A stretch of 64,000 nucleotides of DNA from Streptomyces radiopugnans (GCF_900110735.1 NZ_FOET01000001.1:806001-870000); one strand, 5' to 3'. Shown: positions 46,838 through 57,131, counted from the stretch's first letter. Notes: generated by a model not told the origin, from the sequence alone. Numbers and translations: made by a program.

Positions 46838-47779
46838 GTGAGCCAGCTTCCCGAGATCCGCACCCTGCCCGTACCCGACGGCCTGGAGGGCGAGCGCATA
46901 GACGCGGCCCTGGCCAGGATGTTCGGCTTCTCCCGCACGAAGGCGGCCGAGCTGGCCGCCACGGGAAAGGTCCGGCTCGACGGCGGTGAGGTCGGCAAGT
47001 CCGAGCGGGTGCGCGGTGGGGCCTGGATCGAGGTCGAGATGCCCGCACCGCCCGCGCCGGTGCAGGTGGTGGCCGAGCCCGTGGAGGGCATGGAGATCGT
47101 GCACGACGACGACGACATCGTGATCGTCGCCAAGCCGATCGGCGTGGCCGCCCACCCCAGCCCCGGCTGGAGCGGCCCCACCGTGATCGGCGGGCTGGCC
47201 GCCGCCGGCTTCCGCGTCTCCACCTCGGGCGCGGCCGAGCGGCAGGGCATCGTGCACCGGCTGGACGTGGGAACGTCCGGACTGATGGTGGTCGCCAAGT
47301 CCGAGCGCGCCTACACCCTGCTCAAGCAGCAGTTCCGCGAGCGCACGGTCGACAAGCGCTACCACGCGCTCGTCCAGGGCCACCCCGACCCGCTCAGCGG
47401 CACGATCGACGCCCCCATCGGGCGGCACCCCGTGCACGACTACAAGTGGGCCGTCACCGCCGACGGCAAGCCGTCGGTCACCCACTACGACCTCATCGAG
47501 GCGTTCCGGGCGGCCAGTCTGCTCGACATCAAGCTGGAGACCGGCCGCACCCACCAGATCCGCGTCCACATGGCCGCCCACCGGCACCCGTGCGTCGGCG
47601 ACACCACCTACGGCGCCGATCCGACGCTGGCCAGGCGCCTAGGACTGACCCGGCAGTGGCTGCACGCGGTACGGCTGGGCTTCGAGCACCCGGCGGACGG
47701 CCGCTGGACGGAGTTCTCCAGCGACTACCCCGACGACCTCCAGACCGCTCTGGACAGGATCCGGGCCGAGAGCGCGTAG
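46838..47779 (+). CDS. 23S rRNA pseudouridine synthase, RluD family
   Basis: A 313-residue enzyme with an N-terminal S4 RNA-binding domain ([21 protein letters not shown]) and a RluA-type catalytic domain: Asp143 in [22 protein letters not shown], and [22 protein letters not shown] (quoted in part as [10 protein letters not shown]). It probably isomerises uridines of 23S helix 69 as RluD does. The GTG at 46838 is 7 nt after GGCATACT without a ribosome site, so it is probably leaderless. It follows lspA by 113 nt, the usual lspA-rluD pairing. Confidence 0.92.
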   Translation: MSQLPEIRTLPVPDGLEGERIDAALARMFGFSRTKAAELAATGKVRLDGGEVGKSERVRGGAWIEVEMPAPPAPVQVVAEPVEGMEIVHDDDDIVIVAKPIGVAAHPSPGWSGPTVIGGLAAAGFRVSTSGAAERQGIVHRLDVGTSGLMVVAKSERAYTLLKQQFRERTVDKRYHALVQGHPDPLSGTIDAPIGRHPVHDYKWAVTADGKPSVTHYDLIEAFRAASLLDIKLETGRTHQIRVHMAAHRHPCVGDTTYGADPTLARRLGLTRQWLHAVRLGFEHPADGRWTEFSSDYPDDLQTALDRIRAESA

Positions 47780-47837
47780 GACGGCCGCGGGGCTCCGGCG
47801 GACGCCCGAGGCGCCGCCGGAGCCCCGCGAGGCCGTC
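47780..47837. terminator. 22-bp nearly perfect stem, bidirectional terminator
   Basis: The left arm 47780-47801 pairs with 47814-47837 with a two-base bulge (GA), loop about 12 nt. It lies between convergent rluD and the MscS gene, directly after the rluD stop. Confidence 0.85.
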
Positions 47838-47861
47838 CGCCCGGTGTGCCCGGCCGTCCGC

Positions 47862-49004
47862 TCAGCTCGGCTTCCGCGCGTCCGGTATGCCCGGCCGCCC
47901 GCCCCCGGCCCGTCCGTCCGCGCCCGTCTCCTCCCGCTCCGGTGCTCGCTCCGCCCCCCGCGCGAAGGCCGGCGCCGGGGCCGCCTGCGCGGTGGTGACG
48001 CGGGGCAGGGCGTAGGGGTGCTCCCGGTGAAGCCAGGTGATGAGCCCCTCGCGGACCTCGCAGCGCAGGGTCCAGATGTCGTCGGGGCTGCGCGCCGTCA
48101 TCGTCGCGCGGACCTCGATCGTGGTGGGCGTGGAGTCGGTCACGACCAGGCCCCAGCTGCGGCCGTCCCAGGCGTCGCTGGCGCGCACGATCTCCTCGGT
48201 CCTGCGCCGGATCTCGGCGATCGGCGCCGAGTGGTCCAGGTGGAGGTAGACGGTGCCGGTCATCTGCGGGTTGCCGCGGGTCCAGTTCTCGAAGGGCTTG
48301 CTGGTGAAGTAGGACACCGGCATGGTGATCCGGCGCTCGTCCCAGGTGAGGACCACCAGATAGGAGGTGGTGATCTCCTCGACCGTCCCCCACTCGCCGT
48401 CCACGATCACCGTGTCGCCGATGCGCACCATGTCGCCGAAGGCGATCTGCAGGCCGGCGAAGAGGTTGCCCAGCGTGGACTGGGCGGCGATGCCGGCGAC
48501 GATGCCGAGCACACCGGCGGAGGCCAGCATGGAGGTGCCCAGCTTCTCCATCGCGGGGAACTGCAGCAGCATCGCCGCACCGGCGATCACCGTGACCACC
48601 GCCGTGGCCAGGCGCTTGATCAGCGTCAGCTGGGTGCGCACCCGCCGCACCCGCGCCGCGTCGTGGGCGATCCCGGCGTACCGGGAGTAGGCCGTCTCCA
48701 CCACGGCGGTCAGCACCCGCAGCATCAGCCACGCGGCGGCCCCGATCAGTATCAGGTTCAGCCACAGGTCGACGGTCCTCTGGTGGTCCCTGGCCAGGTG
48801 GGTCTCGTCGGAGAAGGCGTTGAGCAGTCCGACGAAGACCACCGCCCGGAGCGGAACCCTGCCGCTGCGCAGCAGACCCCACAGCGGGGTCTCCGGATGC
48901 CGGGCGTCCATGCGCCGCAGCGCGCGGTCCACCGCCCAGCCGACGGCGAACGCCAGGAAGATGGCGCCGCCGAAGACGATCAGCGGCCGCAGCACGTTCT
49001 CCAT
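47862..49004 (-). CDS. Small-conductance mechanosensitive channel (MscS family)
   Basis: A 380-residue channel. It has an N-terminal helix (about 4-26), two more helices, the Gly/Ala-rich pore helix GVLGIVAGIAAQSTLGNLFAGLQIAF (quoted as GVLGIVAGIAAQSTLG), then the beta domain GDMVRIGDTVIVDGEWGTVEEIT and a cytoplasmic vestibule. The last 45 residues are low complexity. It releases solutes under hypo-osmotic shock. ATG at 49004; the GAGGAG is about 11 nt upstream, a long spacing. Confidence 0.92.
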   Translation of the reverse strand: MENVLRPLIVFGGAIFLAFAVGWAVDRALRRMDARHPETPLWGLLRSGRVPLRAVVFVGLLNAFSDETHLARDHQRTVDLWLNLILIGAAAWLMLRVLTAVVETAYSRYAGIAHDAARVRRVRTQLTLIKRLATAVVTVIAGAAMLLQFPAMEKLGTSMLASAGVLGIVAGIAAQSTLGNLFAGLQIAFGDMVRIGDTVIVDGEWGTVEEITTSYLVVLTWDERRITMPVSYFTSKPFENWTRGNPQMTGTVYLHLDHSAPIAEIRRRTEEIVRASDAWDGRSWGLVVTDSTPTTIEVRATMTARSPDDIWTLRCEVREGLITWLHREHPYALPRVTTAQAAPAPAFARGAERAPEREETGADGRAGGGRPGIPDARKPS

Positions 49005-49143
49005 GGTGGTGTGAACTCCTCGGAAGACTCCAGGGGGCGGAAGAAGGACCCCACCGACCGTACCTGGCACCATGGGAGGACTCCGCCCCCGGCACGGCGC
49101 CGTGAGACGGATCATGAGGCTGACCTGCTGAGGAAGTGACACC

Positions 49144-49734
49144 GTGCCCACCGTTGTGATGTTCCACTCCGCCTACGGGCCGCGCCCCGCCGTCGAGGAG
49201 GCGGCCGGGAGACTGCGGGAGGCCGGGCACGAGGTCCACACCCCCGACCTGTACGGCGGGCGGACGGCCGGGACGGTCGAGGAGGGCATGGCGATCAAGG
49301 ACGAGATCGGCCGCGACGAACTGCTGAGGAGGGCCGTCGCCGCCACCGCTCCGCTCTCGGAGCGCGGGGTGGTGTACGCCGGGTTCTCCCTGGGCGGGGC
49401 GATCGCCCAGAACCTCGCGCTCGCCGACACCCGCGCCCGCGGGCTGCTGCTCCTCCACGGCACCTCCGACATCCCCGAGGACGCGGCCGTGGACGACCTG
49501 CCCGTGCAGCTCCACGTCGCCGACCCCGACCCCTTCGAGCCGCACGACTGGCTGAACGCCTGGTACCTGCGGATGCGGCGGGCGGGCGCGGACGTCGAGG
49601 TGCACCGCTACCCCGGGGCCGGGCACCTGTTCACCGACCCGGGCCTGCCGGACCACGACAAGGACGCGGCCGAGCGGACCTGGCGGACCGCGCTCGCCTT
49701 CCTGGCCGAGCTGGAGGAGCCGGCGGACCGCTGA
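49144..49734 (+). CDS. Dienelactone-hydrolase-family alpha/beta hydrolase
   Basis: A 196-residue alpha/beta hydrolase. Start TVVMFHSAYGPRPAVEEAAGRL, nucleophile elbow GFSLGG (Ser about 79), the aspartate candidate in VADPDPFEPHDW, and His in AGHLFTDPGLPDHD. Substrate unknown; many actinobacterial relatives have no assigned role. GTG at 49144 with GAGGAAGTG upstream; TGGCACCAT at 49065-49073 is a possible extended -10. Confidence 0.82.
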   Translation: MPTVVMFHSAYGPRPAVEEAAGRLREAGHEVHTPDLYGGRTAGTVEEGMAIKDEIGRDELLRRAVAATAPLSERGVVYAGFSLGGAIAQNLALADTRARGLLLLHGTSDIPEDAAVDDLPVQLHVADPDPFEPHDWLNAWYLRMRRAGADVEVHRYPGAGHLFTDPGLPDHDKDAAERTWRTALAFLAELEEPADR

Positions 49735-49739
49735 CCCCG

Positions 49740-49775
49740 CGTACGGGAGGCCCGTGGCCCCGGGCCTCCCGTACG
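49740..49775. terminator. 15-bp perfect stem terminator
   Basis: CGTACGGGAGGCCCG (49740-49754) and its exact complement (49761-49775) around a 6-nt loop, between the convergent hydrolase and phoD genes. Confidence 0.88.
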
Positions 49776-49786
49776 GTGGCGCGGTC

Positions 49787-51445
49787 TCAGCGCACGGGAC
49801 CGTCCGCGCGCTCCACCCGCTGCGTGCCCGAGCGGGTGCGGTAGGAGCGCACGTGGACGGCGGACGCCCGCGGGTCGGTCTTGTCCGACAGCGCGTAGTA
49901 GTCCATCTGGGTCCGCTCGGCGTCCGCGTCGAGGACGCCGTAGCCGTGCGAGTCCATGTCGAGCCACCTGGTGTGCCGGTTGGCGGCGCGTATGGCGGTC
50001 TCCGCGACGGAGGAGACGGTGTGCGGCGGCACCTTCAGGATGTCGTCGATGTTGTCGGAGGTGACGGAGGTGACCACGAACTCCGTGGCGACCGGGGGCT
50101 GGAGCGGGTACGTCGCGGCCCGCACGGGGACGTCGTTGGCGAAGGCCATGTGGATGTCGCCGGTGAGGAAGACGGTGTTGCCGATGCCGCGGTCGCGCAG
50201 GTGCGTCAGCAGCTCGCGCCGGTCGTCGGTGTAGCCGTCCCACTGGTCGACGTTGACGGCCAGGCCCTCGCGGGGCACGCCGAGCAGTTCGGCCAGCGGC
50301 CCGAGCAGGTACGCCGGCACGGAGCCGAAGGCCATCGGCGAGATCATCACCGAGGTGCCCACCAGGTGCCACCGGGCGCCGGAGGACGCCAGGGAGGACT
50401 TCAGCCAGTCCAGCTGCGCGCGACCGGTGATGGTGCGGTCGGGGTCGTCCACGTCGCCGCTGCCGACGCCCGCCTGGCGGTCGCGGAAGGAGCGCAGGTC
50501 GAGCAGGTGGAGGTCGGCGAGGTCGCCGAAGCGCAGCCGCCGGTAGACGGTGCCCTCGACCGAAGGGCGGACCGGCATCCATTCGAAGTACGCCCGGCGC
50601 GCGGCTCTGGCGCGCGCCTCCCAGTCGCCCTCCGTGCCGGGGGTGTGGTTCTCCGCGCCGCCGGACCAGGCGTCGTTGGCGGTCTCGTGGTCGTCCCAGA
50701 TCGCGATCACCGGGTGCGCGGCGTGCAGCGCCTGGAGGTCGGCGTCGCTCTTGTAGTGGGCGTGGCGCTGCCGGTAGTCGGCCAGGGTGACCGTCTCGTG
50801 GACGGGGCGCATCTCGCGGACGACCCCGTCCTTGAGCGGGTACTCGCCCTTTCCGTACTCGTAGATGTAGTCGCCCAGGTGGAGGACGGCGTCGAGGTCG
50901 GCACGGGCGGCGAGGTGACGGTAGGCGGAGAAGAAGCCGCTCTCGTAGTGGGAGCAGGAGACCACCCCGAAGCGGACGCGGTCCGCGGCCGCGCCGTCGG
51001 CGGGCGCGGTGCGGGTGCGCCCGGCGGGGGAGAGCACGCCCCCCGCGGAGAAGCGGTAGTGGTACTCCGCGGCCGGCCGCAGCCCGCGCACGTCGGCCTT
51101 GACGGTGTGGTCGGCCTCCGCGGTGGCGGTGGTGCGGCCGGAGGCGACGACGCGGGTGAAGGCGCGGTCCTCGGCGACCTCCCAGGAGACCTCCACGGGC
51201 GCGCCCAGACCCGAACCGGGCGTCGCGTCGGGGGTGGGGGTGACCCGGGTCCACAGCAGGACGCCGTCGGGCAGCGGGTCCCCGGAGGCGACTCCGTGGG
51301 CGAAGGCCGGGCCCTGCGCGGCTCGGGCGTGCCGCGGGGCGGCCAGCGGCAGCAGCGCGGCGCCGGCGGCGGTCGCGGCGGTGGCCGCGACGACCGTGCG
51401 CCGCGTGGGGGCAGGGGTGTGGGATGCGGTGTGGGTGTCGGTCAC
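49787..51445 (-). CDS. phoD: Tat-exported alkaline phosphatase/phosphodiesterase, PhoD family
   Basis: A 552-residue secreted enzyme. The Tat signal is RRTVVAA (about 15-21) with a hydrophobic Ala/Gly stretch and cleavage near AARA. A PhoD N-terminal domain ([21 protein letters not shown], split as [10 protein letters not shown] and VLLWTRV) precedes the metallophosphatase core: [39 protein letters not shown] and [13 protein letters not shown]. It hydrolyses phosphate esters outside the cell using Fe/Ca. The GTG at 51445 lies 8 nt after TAGCAT with no ribosome site. No PHO box was identified. Confidence 0.94.
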   Translation of the reverse strand: MTDTHTASHTPAPTRRTVVAATAATAAGAALLPLAAPRHARAAQGPAFAHGVASGDPLPDGVLLWTRVTPTPDATPGSGLGAPVEVSWEVAEDRAFTRVVASGRTTATAEADHTVKADVRGLRPAAEYHYRFSAGGVLSPAGRTRTAPADGAAADRVRFGVVSCSHYESGFFSAYRHLAARADLDAVLHLGDYIYEYGKGEYPLKDGVVREMRPVHETVTLADYRQRHAHYKSDADLQALHAAHPVIAIWDDHETANDAWSGGAENHTPGTEGDWEARARAARRAYFEWMPVRPSVEGTVYRRLRFGDLADLHLLDLRSFRDRQAGVGSGDVDDPDRTITGRAQLDWLKSSLASSGARWHLVGTSVMISPMAFGSVPAYLLGPLAELLGVPREGLAVNVDQWDGYTDDRRELLTHLRDRGIGNTVFLTGDIHMAFANDVPVRAATYPLQPPVATEFVVTSVTSDNIDDILKVPPHTVSSVAETAIRAANRHTRWLDMDSHGYGVLDADAERTQMDYYALSDKTDPRASAVHVRSYRTRSGTQRVERADGPVR

Positions 51446-51591
51446 GGCCGCAGATGCTACGTGCCGGTAGAGCGACGGGACAGGGCGCCGGAAAGAGTTC
51501 GCCCACTCGTCGAACGACGTTGTCCTGAAAGCGCTGGGAGCAGCACCGGGCCGCACCCGGACCGCACCGCACCGGGGCCGCGCCGGACGGG

Positions 51592-51637
51592 ACCGGCCCG
51601 CCGGTACGCCGCTTCAGAGGCGTACCGGCGGGCCGGT
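51592..51637 (-). terminator. 19-bp perfect stem terminator
   Basis: The arms 51592-51610 and 51619-51637 with an 8-nt loop (GCTTCAGA), 25 nt beyond the stop of the thioredoxin-fold gene and upstream of phoD on the same strand. Confidence 0.85.
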
Positions 51638-51662
51638 GCGGCACCGCCGGGTCATCGGCCGG

Positions 51663-52454
51663 TCACTTGACGCCGAGCTTCTCCAGTTCGGCGGGCAGCG
51701 CGCTGACCTCGACGTCCTTGCCGTCGATCCGTACGGTCGGGGTGCCCTGGACACCGGCCTCGTTGAAGCTGTCGATCATCTCGAGCGCCCACTTGTCGTA
51801 GGTGCCCTTCTCGACGGCGGCCTCGAACTCCTTGTTGTCCTTGAGGGCGTCGACGTTCTCCGCGACCTTCAGCAGGTAGTCGTTGTCGGCGAACTTGTCC
51901 TCGTTCTCCGGCGGGTGGTGCTCGGCCGAGTACAGCAGGGAGTGGTACTCGCTGAAGGCCTCGGTGCTCACGTCGAGCGCGGCGCCCAGGGCGCTGGCGG
52001 CGTTCTTGGAGCCGTCACCGCCGAAGTTGCCGTCGATGATGCTGCCGAGGTGGATCTGCAGCTTGTACTTGCCGTCCTCCGCGCCCTTCTTGACCGTCTC
52101 GCCGAGGGCCTGCTCGAAGTTGGCGCAGGCGGGGCAGCGCATGTCCTCGTAGACGTCGATCGTCTTCTTGGCGTCCTCGTCGCCGATGAGCACGATCGTG
52201 CCGTTCTTCCCGGCGGCGTTGGCCGGCTTCACCAGCTTCTTGTCCGCCGCGTCGGCCCAGGACTTGTCGCTGCCGCCGTCGTCCATGTTGGCGACGGCGA
52301 AGCCGACGCCGCCCGCGACCGCGAGGATCGCCAGCACCGAGCCGCCGACGACGGCCTGGCGGCGGATCCTGTCCTTCCTGGCCTGCCTCTCGCGCTCGAT
52401 CTTCAGCCGCTCGCGGGCGGCGCGCTTGGCTTCCTGGCTGTTGCGCTTGCTCAT
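51663..52454 (-). CDS. Membrane-anchored thioredoxin-fold (DsbA-like) protein
   Basis: A 263-residue protein. It has a highly charged cytoplasmic N-terminus (~32 residues), one membrane helix (about 34-56), then an extracytoplasmic DsbA/DSBA-like fold with the CPAC redox site at Cys107-Cys110 (DMRCPACANFEQ) and the cis-Pro loop QGTPTVRIDG. It likely makes or repairs disulfides in secreted proteins. ATG at 52454 with the usual start MSKRNSQEAKRAARERL. It is in tandem with the upstream membrane protein (49 nt). Confidence 0.92.
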   Translation of the reverse strand: MSKRNSQEAKRAARERLKIERERQARKDRIRRQAVVGGSVLAILAVAGGVGFAVANMDDGGSDKSWADAADKKLVKPANAAGKNGTIVLIGDEDAKKTIDVYEDMRCPACANFEQALGETVKKGAEDGKYKLQIHLGSIIDGNFGGDGSKNAASALGAALDVSTEAFSEYHSLLYSAEHHPPENEDKFADNDYLLKVAENVDALKDNKEFEAAVEKGTYDKWALEMIDSFNEAGVQGTPTVRIDGKDVEVSALPAELEKLGVK

Positions 52455-52503
52455 GGGGGTGTGTTCTCCGTGTCCGGTTCGTGATGGGTGGGGACGGTGG
52501 TGC

Positions 52504-53196
52504 TCAGGCGGCGAGGGCCGCGGAGCACGGAGGTCCGCGCCGTACGACGGAGTGGGTCAGCAACGGGAGCGCGTGGCGCGCGCGGGCGTGCTGGGCGGGG
52601 CGGAGCGGGCGGCCGGGAGTCCTGCCGGCCGCGCGCCGGGCGCCGACGGCCAGCAGCAGCGGCCGGAAGACGGCCGCCGCGGCGGCGCGCAGCAGCCGGG
52701 CGAGCGCCGCGTCGCCCCGGTGCAGCCACACGGCCGCCGTCAGGCCGACGGCCACGTGCGCGGCCAGCAGCAGCCACGGGGCGGCCGGATGGGCGGCCAC
52801 GGGCAGCGGGGACGCGGCGGAGGCGGTCATCCGCGCCAGCGGGGTGCCGAAGTCGCCCCCCGCGCACAGAAGGTCCAGGCCGACCGCGCGCAGCGGCCCG
52901 GCCACCGGGCCGCCGGCCTGCCCGTAGCAGGCGTGCTGGCCGGTGGTGAAGACGGTGTCGGCGGCCAGCTCCAGCGGCACCAGCAGCGCGGCGATCGCCC
53001 GGAAGCCCCGCTCGCGCCCGGCGAAGGCGAAGGCGATCGCGAACACCGCCGCGCCGACCGCCAGGAGCGGCGGGTACGGCAGGGGGCCGGCCGAGAGCAG
53101 CACATGGGCGCCCGCGGACAGCGCGAGGCACACCGCGGTGAAGACCGCGGCGCGCACCGCCCGGATGCCTGTGTCGGGAAAGCCGGTCCTGCCCAT
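52504..53196 (-). CDS. Integral membrane protein of unknown function
   Basis: A 230-residue protein with about five membrane helices (around 12-34, 38-58, 63-82, 140-165 and a weaker one near 180-195). A His/Cys-containing loop, TTGQHACYGQAGG and LLCAGGDFGTP, lies outside the helices. Family not recognised. The position directly upstream of a thioredoxin-fold gene, and the paired cysteines, make a redox or electron-transfer partner role thinkable but unproven. ATG at 53196 is 8 nt after TGGCACACT without a ribosome site. Confidence 0.7.
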   Translation of the reverse strand: MGRTGFPDTGIRAVRAAVFTAVCLALSAGAHVLLSAGPLPYPPLLAVGAAVFAIAFAFAGRERGFRAIAALLVPLELAADTVFTTGQHACYGQAGGPVAGPLRAVGLDLLCAGGDFGTPLARMTASAASPLPVAAHPAAPWLLLAAHVAVGLTAAVWLHRGDAALARLLRAAAAAVFRPLLLAVGARRAAGRTPGRPLRPAQHARARHALPLLTHSVVRRGPPCSAALAA

Positions 53197-53446
53197 CGCA
53201 GCCGAGTGTGCCACGGGCTCCGCTAAGAAGTGCCTAAAGGGCGTGGACCGAGTGAGGATCGCAACACGGCCGATGCCCGCGGCCGCGGGTGCGAGCGGTG
53301 TGACCTGTGCGGTGCCGGGGATTTGCCGAGGGGGGCGCACGGGATCCCGCGGGGGCTCCCGGGGGGTGTGGCGGCGGCCGGCGCGGGGACACGCGGGAAC
53401 GAGCCGCCGCACCCGCCGGGCGGCGGGTCCCCGCCGGCCCCGGGAC

Positions 53447-53452
53447 TAGACT
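53447..53452 (+). promoter_or_regulatory. -10 element ahead of dnaE
   Basis: TAGACT about 50 nt before the dnaE GTG; no convincing -35 is visible. The leader carries a GGAGG ribosome site, so dnaE is not leaderless. Confidence 0.5.
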
Positions 53453-53502
53453 TCGGAGCCGTCCGGAAGCGCCGCAAGCCCGCTCGTTGGAGGTCCTCCG
53501 CC

Positions 53503-56500
53503 GTGGCCAAACCGCCGTTCACACACCTGCACGTGCACACGCAGTACTCCCTGCTGGACGGTGCGGCGCGGCTGAAGGACATGTTCGAGGCGTGTCAGGA
53601 GATGGGCATGACGCACATCGCCATGACCGACCACGGCAACCTCCACGGGGCCTACGACTTCTTCCAGCACGCCACCAAGGCGGGCGTCACGCCGATCATC
53701 GGCATCGAGGCGTACGTCGCCCCGCAGTCGAGGCGGTACAAGCGGCGTGTCCAGTGGGGCCAGCCGCACCAGAAGCGCGACGACGTCTCCGGCTCCGGCG
53801 GTTACACCCACAAGACGATCTGGGCCTCGAACAAGGCCGGCCTGCACAACCTCTTCCGGCTCTCCTCGGACGCCTACATGGAGGGCTTCTTCGTCAAGTG
53901 GCCCAGGACCGACCGGGAGATGATCGCCGAGTTCTCCGAGGGCCTGATCGCCTCCACCGGCTGCCCCTCGGGCGAGGTGCAGACCAGGCTGCGGCTCGGC
54001 CAGTTCGACGAGGCGCTCAAGGCGGCCTCCGACTACCAGGACATCTTCGGCAAGGGCCGCTACTTCCTGGAGCTGATGGACCACGGCATCGAGATCGAGC
54101 GCCGGGTCCGCGACGGGCTGCTGGAGATCGGCAAGAAGCTGGGCATCCCCCCGCTGGTCACCAACGACAGCCACTACACCTACTCCCACGAGGCCGAGGC
54201 GCACGACGCGCTGCTGTGCATCCAGACCGGCAAGAACCTCTCCGACCCGGACCGCTTCCGGTTCGACGGCTCGGGCTACTACCTGAAGTCCACGGAGGAG
54301 ATGTACGCCATCGACTCCTCCGACGCCTGGCAGGAGGGCTGCCGCAACACCCTCCTGGTCGCCGAGCAGATCGACACCACCGGGTGGTTCGAGAAGCAGG
54401 ACCTGATGCCCCGCTTCCCCGTGCCCGAGGGCCACACCGAGGAGTCCTGGTTCCGTGAGGAGGTCCGCCGCGGCATGGCCCGCCGCTACCCCGGCGGCGT
54501 CCCCGAGGACCGGCAGAAGCAGGCCGACTACGAGATGGACGTCATCGTCCAGATGGGGTTCCCCGGCTACTTCCTGGTCGTCGCCGACTTCATCATGTGG
54601 GCCAAGAACAACGGCATCGCCGTCGGCCCCGGCCGCGGCTCCGCGGCCGGCTCGATCGTGGCGTACGCCATGGGCATCACCGACCTCGACCCGATCGAGC
54701 ACGGGCTGATCTTCGAGCGGTTCCTCAACCCCGAGCGCGTCTCCATGCCCGACGTCGACATCGACTTCGACGAGCGCAGGCGCGGTGAGGTCATCCGCTA
54801 CGTGACCGAGAAGTACGGCGCCGACAAGGTGGCCCAGATCGGCACCTACGGCACCATCAAGGCGAAGGCCGCGATCAAGGACTCCGCCCGTGTGCTCGGC
54901 TACCCGTACGCCATGGGCGACCGCATCACCAAGGCGATGCCCGCCGACGTCCTGGGCAAGGGCATCCCCCTGTCGGGCATCACCGACCCCAAGCACCCCC
55001 GCTACAACGAGGCGGGCGAGATCCGGGGGATGTACGAGAACGAGCCGGACGTGAAGAAGGTCATCGACGCCGCGCGCGGCATCGAGGGACTGGTGCGGCA
55101 GATGGGCGTGCACGCCGCGGGCGTGATCATGTCGAGCGAGCCGCTGATCGACCACGTGCCGGTCTTCAGCCCCAAGAACGACGGCGCGGTGGTCACCCAG
55201 TGGGACTATCCCACCTGCGAGTCGCTCGGCCTGCTGAAGATGGACTTCCTGGGCCTGCGCAACCTCACGATCATGGACGACGCCGTCAAGCTGGTGAAGG
55301 CCAACAAGGGCGTCGACATCACCCTGCTCGACCTCACGCTGGACGACCCCAAGACCTTCGAGCTGCTCCAGCGCGGCGACACCCTGGGCGTCTTCCAGTT
55401 CGACGGCGGCCCCATGCGCTCCCTGCTGCGCATGATGAAGCCCGACAACTTCGAGGACATCTCCGCGGTCTCGGCCCTGTACCGGCCCGGCCCGATGGGC
55501 ATGAACTCCCACATCAACTACGCGCTGCGCAAGAACGGGCAGCAGGAGATCACCCCGATCCACCCGGAGCTGGAGGAGCCTCTCAAGGAGGTCCTCGACA
55601 TCACCTACGGCCTGATCGTCTACCAGGAGCAGGTGCAGAAGGCCGCCCAGGTGCTCGCCGGGTACAGCCTCGGACAGGCCGACCTGCTGCGCCGGGCGAT
55701 GGGCAAGAAGAAGAAGGAGGTCCTGGACGCCGAGTTCGTCAACTTCCAGAAGGGCGCCCGGGAGAAGGGCTACTCCGACGAGGCCATCCAGGCCGTGTGG
55801 GACGTGCTGGTGCCCTTCGCCGGATACGCCTTCAACAAGGCGCACTCCTCGGCGTACGGACTGGTCTCCTACTGGACGGCCTACCTCAAGGCGAACTACC
55901 CGGCCGAGTACATGGCCGCCCTGCTGACCTCCGTCCGCGACGACAAGGACAAGTCGGCGGTCTACCTCAACGAGTGCCGCCGCATGGGCATCAAGGTGCT
56001 GCCGCCGGACGTCAACGAGTCCGAGGCGAACTTCACCCCGCGCGGAGACGACACGATCGTCTTCGGGCTGACCGCCGTGCGCAACGTCGGCCAGAACGTG
56101 GTGGACTCGATCGTCGCCTGCCGCAAGGCCAAGGGGAAGTACACCTCCTTCCCCGACTTCCTGGACAAGGTCGACGCGGTGGTGTGCAACAAGCGCACCG
56201 TCGAGTCGCTGATCAAGGCCGGCGCGTTCGACGAGCTGGGCCACACCCGCAAGGGCCTGACCGCGCACTTCGAGACCATGATCGACAACGTGGTGCAGGT
56301 CAAGCGGAAGGAGGCCGAGGGGCAGTTCGACCTCTTCGGCGGGATGGGCGAGGAGTCCTCCGACAGCGGCCCCGGCTTCGGCATGGACGTGGAGTTCTCC
56401 CCCGAGGAGTGGGACAAGAGCTACCTGCTCGCCCAGGAGCGGGAGATGCTCGGCCTCTACGTCTCCGACCACCCGCTGTTCGGTCTGGAACACGTGCTGT

Positions 56501-57045
56501 CCGACAAGACGGACGCGGCGATCTCCCAGCTCACCGGCGGTGACTTCTCCGACGGCTCGATCGTCACCATCGGCGGGATCATCTCCGGGCTCCAGCGGAA
56601 GATGACCAAGCAGGGCAACGCCTGGGCGATCGCCACCGTGGAGGACCTGGCGGGCTCGATCGACTGCATGTTCTTCCCCGCCACCTACCAGCTCGTCTCC
56701 ACCCAGCTCGTGGAGGACGCGGTGGTCTTCGTCAAGGGGCGTCTGGACAAGCGCGAGGACATCCCCCGCCTGGTCGCCATGGAGCTGATGGTCCCCGACC
56801 TGTCGGACGCCGCCTCCGACGCGCCCGTCACCATCACCATCCCCACCGTCAAGGTCACCCCGCCGCTGGTGGAGAAGCTGGGGGAGGTCCTCACCCACCA
56901 CCGCGGCTCCACCGAGGTGCGGGTCAGGCTGCAGGGCAGCCGCAAGACGACGGTGCTGCGTCTGGACCGGCACCGGGTCACCGCCGACCCCGCGCTCTTC
57001 GGCGATCTCAAGGCGCTGCTCGGCCCCTCCTGCCTGGCCGGCTGA
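53503..57045 (+). CDS. dnaE: DNA polymerase III alpha subunit
   Basis: The 1180-residue replicative polymerase. PHP domain from residue 3 (FTHLHVHTQYSLLDG, MTDHGN), palm with catalytic Asp417 and Asp419 in PDVDIDFDE and Asp581 in KMDFLGLRNL, GPGRGSAAGS, RAMGKKKKE, NKAHSSAYG, then a helix-hairpin-helix region and OB fold (IVTIGGIISGLQRK). Length is typical. The GTG (AKPPFTHLHVH) has TTGGAGG about 9 nt upstream. It is transcribed alone and followed by a terminator. Confidence 0.99.
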   Translation: MAKPPFTHLHVHTQYSLLDGAARLKDMFEACQEMGMTHIAMTDHGNLHGAYDFFQHATKAGVTPIIGIEAYVAPQSRRYKRRVQWGQPHQKRDDVSGSGGYTHKTIWASNKAGLHNLFRLSSDAYMEGFFVKWPRTDREMIAEFSEGLIASTGCPSGEVQTRLRLGQFDEALKAASDYQDIFGKGRYFLELMDHGIEIERRVRDGLLEIGKKLGIPPLVTNDSHYTYSHEAEAHDALLCIQTGKNLSDPDRFRFDGSGYYLKSTEEMYAIDSSDAWQEGCRNTLLVAEQIDTTGWFEKQDLMPRFPVPEGHTEESWFREEVRRGMARRYPGGVPEDRQKQADYEMDVIVQMGFPGYFLVVADFIMWAKNNGIAVGPGRGSAAGSIVAYAMGITDLDPIEHGLIFERFLNPERVSMPDVDIDFDERRRGEVIRYVTEKYGADKVAQIGTYGTIKAKAAIKDSARVLGYPYAMGDRITKAMPADVLGKGIPLSGITDPKHPRYNEAGEIRGMYENEPDVKKVIDAARGIEGLVRQMGVHAAGVIMSSEPLIDHVPVFSPKNDGAVVTQWDYPTCESLGLLKMDFLGLRNLTIMDDAVKLVKANKGVDITLLDLTLDDPKTFELLQRGDTLGVFQFDGGPMRSLLRMMKPDNFEDISAVSALYRPGPMGMNSHINYALRKNGQQEITPIHPELEEPLKEVLDITYGLIVYQEQVQKAAQVLAGYSLGQADLLRRAMGKKKKEVLDAEFVNFQKGAREKGYSDEAIQAVWDVLVPFAGYAFNKAHSSAYGLVSYWTAYLKANYPAEYMAALLTSVRDDKDKSAVYLNECRRMGIKVLPPDVNESEANFTPRGDDTIVFGLTAVRNVGQNVVDSIVACRKAKGKYTSFPDFLDKVDAVVCNKRTVESLIKAGAFDELGHTRKGLTAHFETMIDNVVQVKRKEAEGQFDLFGGMGEESSDSGPGFGMDVEFSPEEWDKSYLLAQEREMLGLYVSDHPLFGLEHVLSDKTDAAISQLTGGDFSDGSIVTIGGIISGLQRKMTKQGNAWAIATVEDLAGSIDCMFFPATYQLVSTQLVEDAVVFVKGRLDKREDIPRLVAMELMVPDLSDAASDAPVTITIPTVKVTPPLVEKLGEVLTHHRGSTEVRVRLQGSRKTTVLRLDRHRVTADPALFGDLKALLGPSCLAG

Positions 57046-57062
57046 GGCGGGCCGTACGCGCG

Positions 57063-57095
57063 ACGGGGCGCCCCGGTCCTCCCGGGGCGCCCCGT
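57063..57095. terminator. 14-bp perfect stem, dnaE terminator
   Basis: ACGGGGCGCCCCGG (57063-57076) and its complement (57082-57095) around TCCTC; between convergent dnaE and the small gene. Confidence 0.85.
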
Positions 57096-57131
57096 GCGGT
57101 GACCGCCGCTGTGCCGTGCGCGGTGGTGGTG

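Noticed and set aside
49072..49131. Nineteen-codon upstream ORF before the dienelactone-hydrolase-like gene
   Set aside because: It would start at the probable promoter itself and has no ribosome site; no evidence of attenuation.
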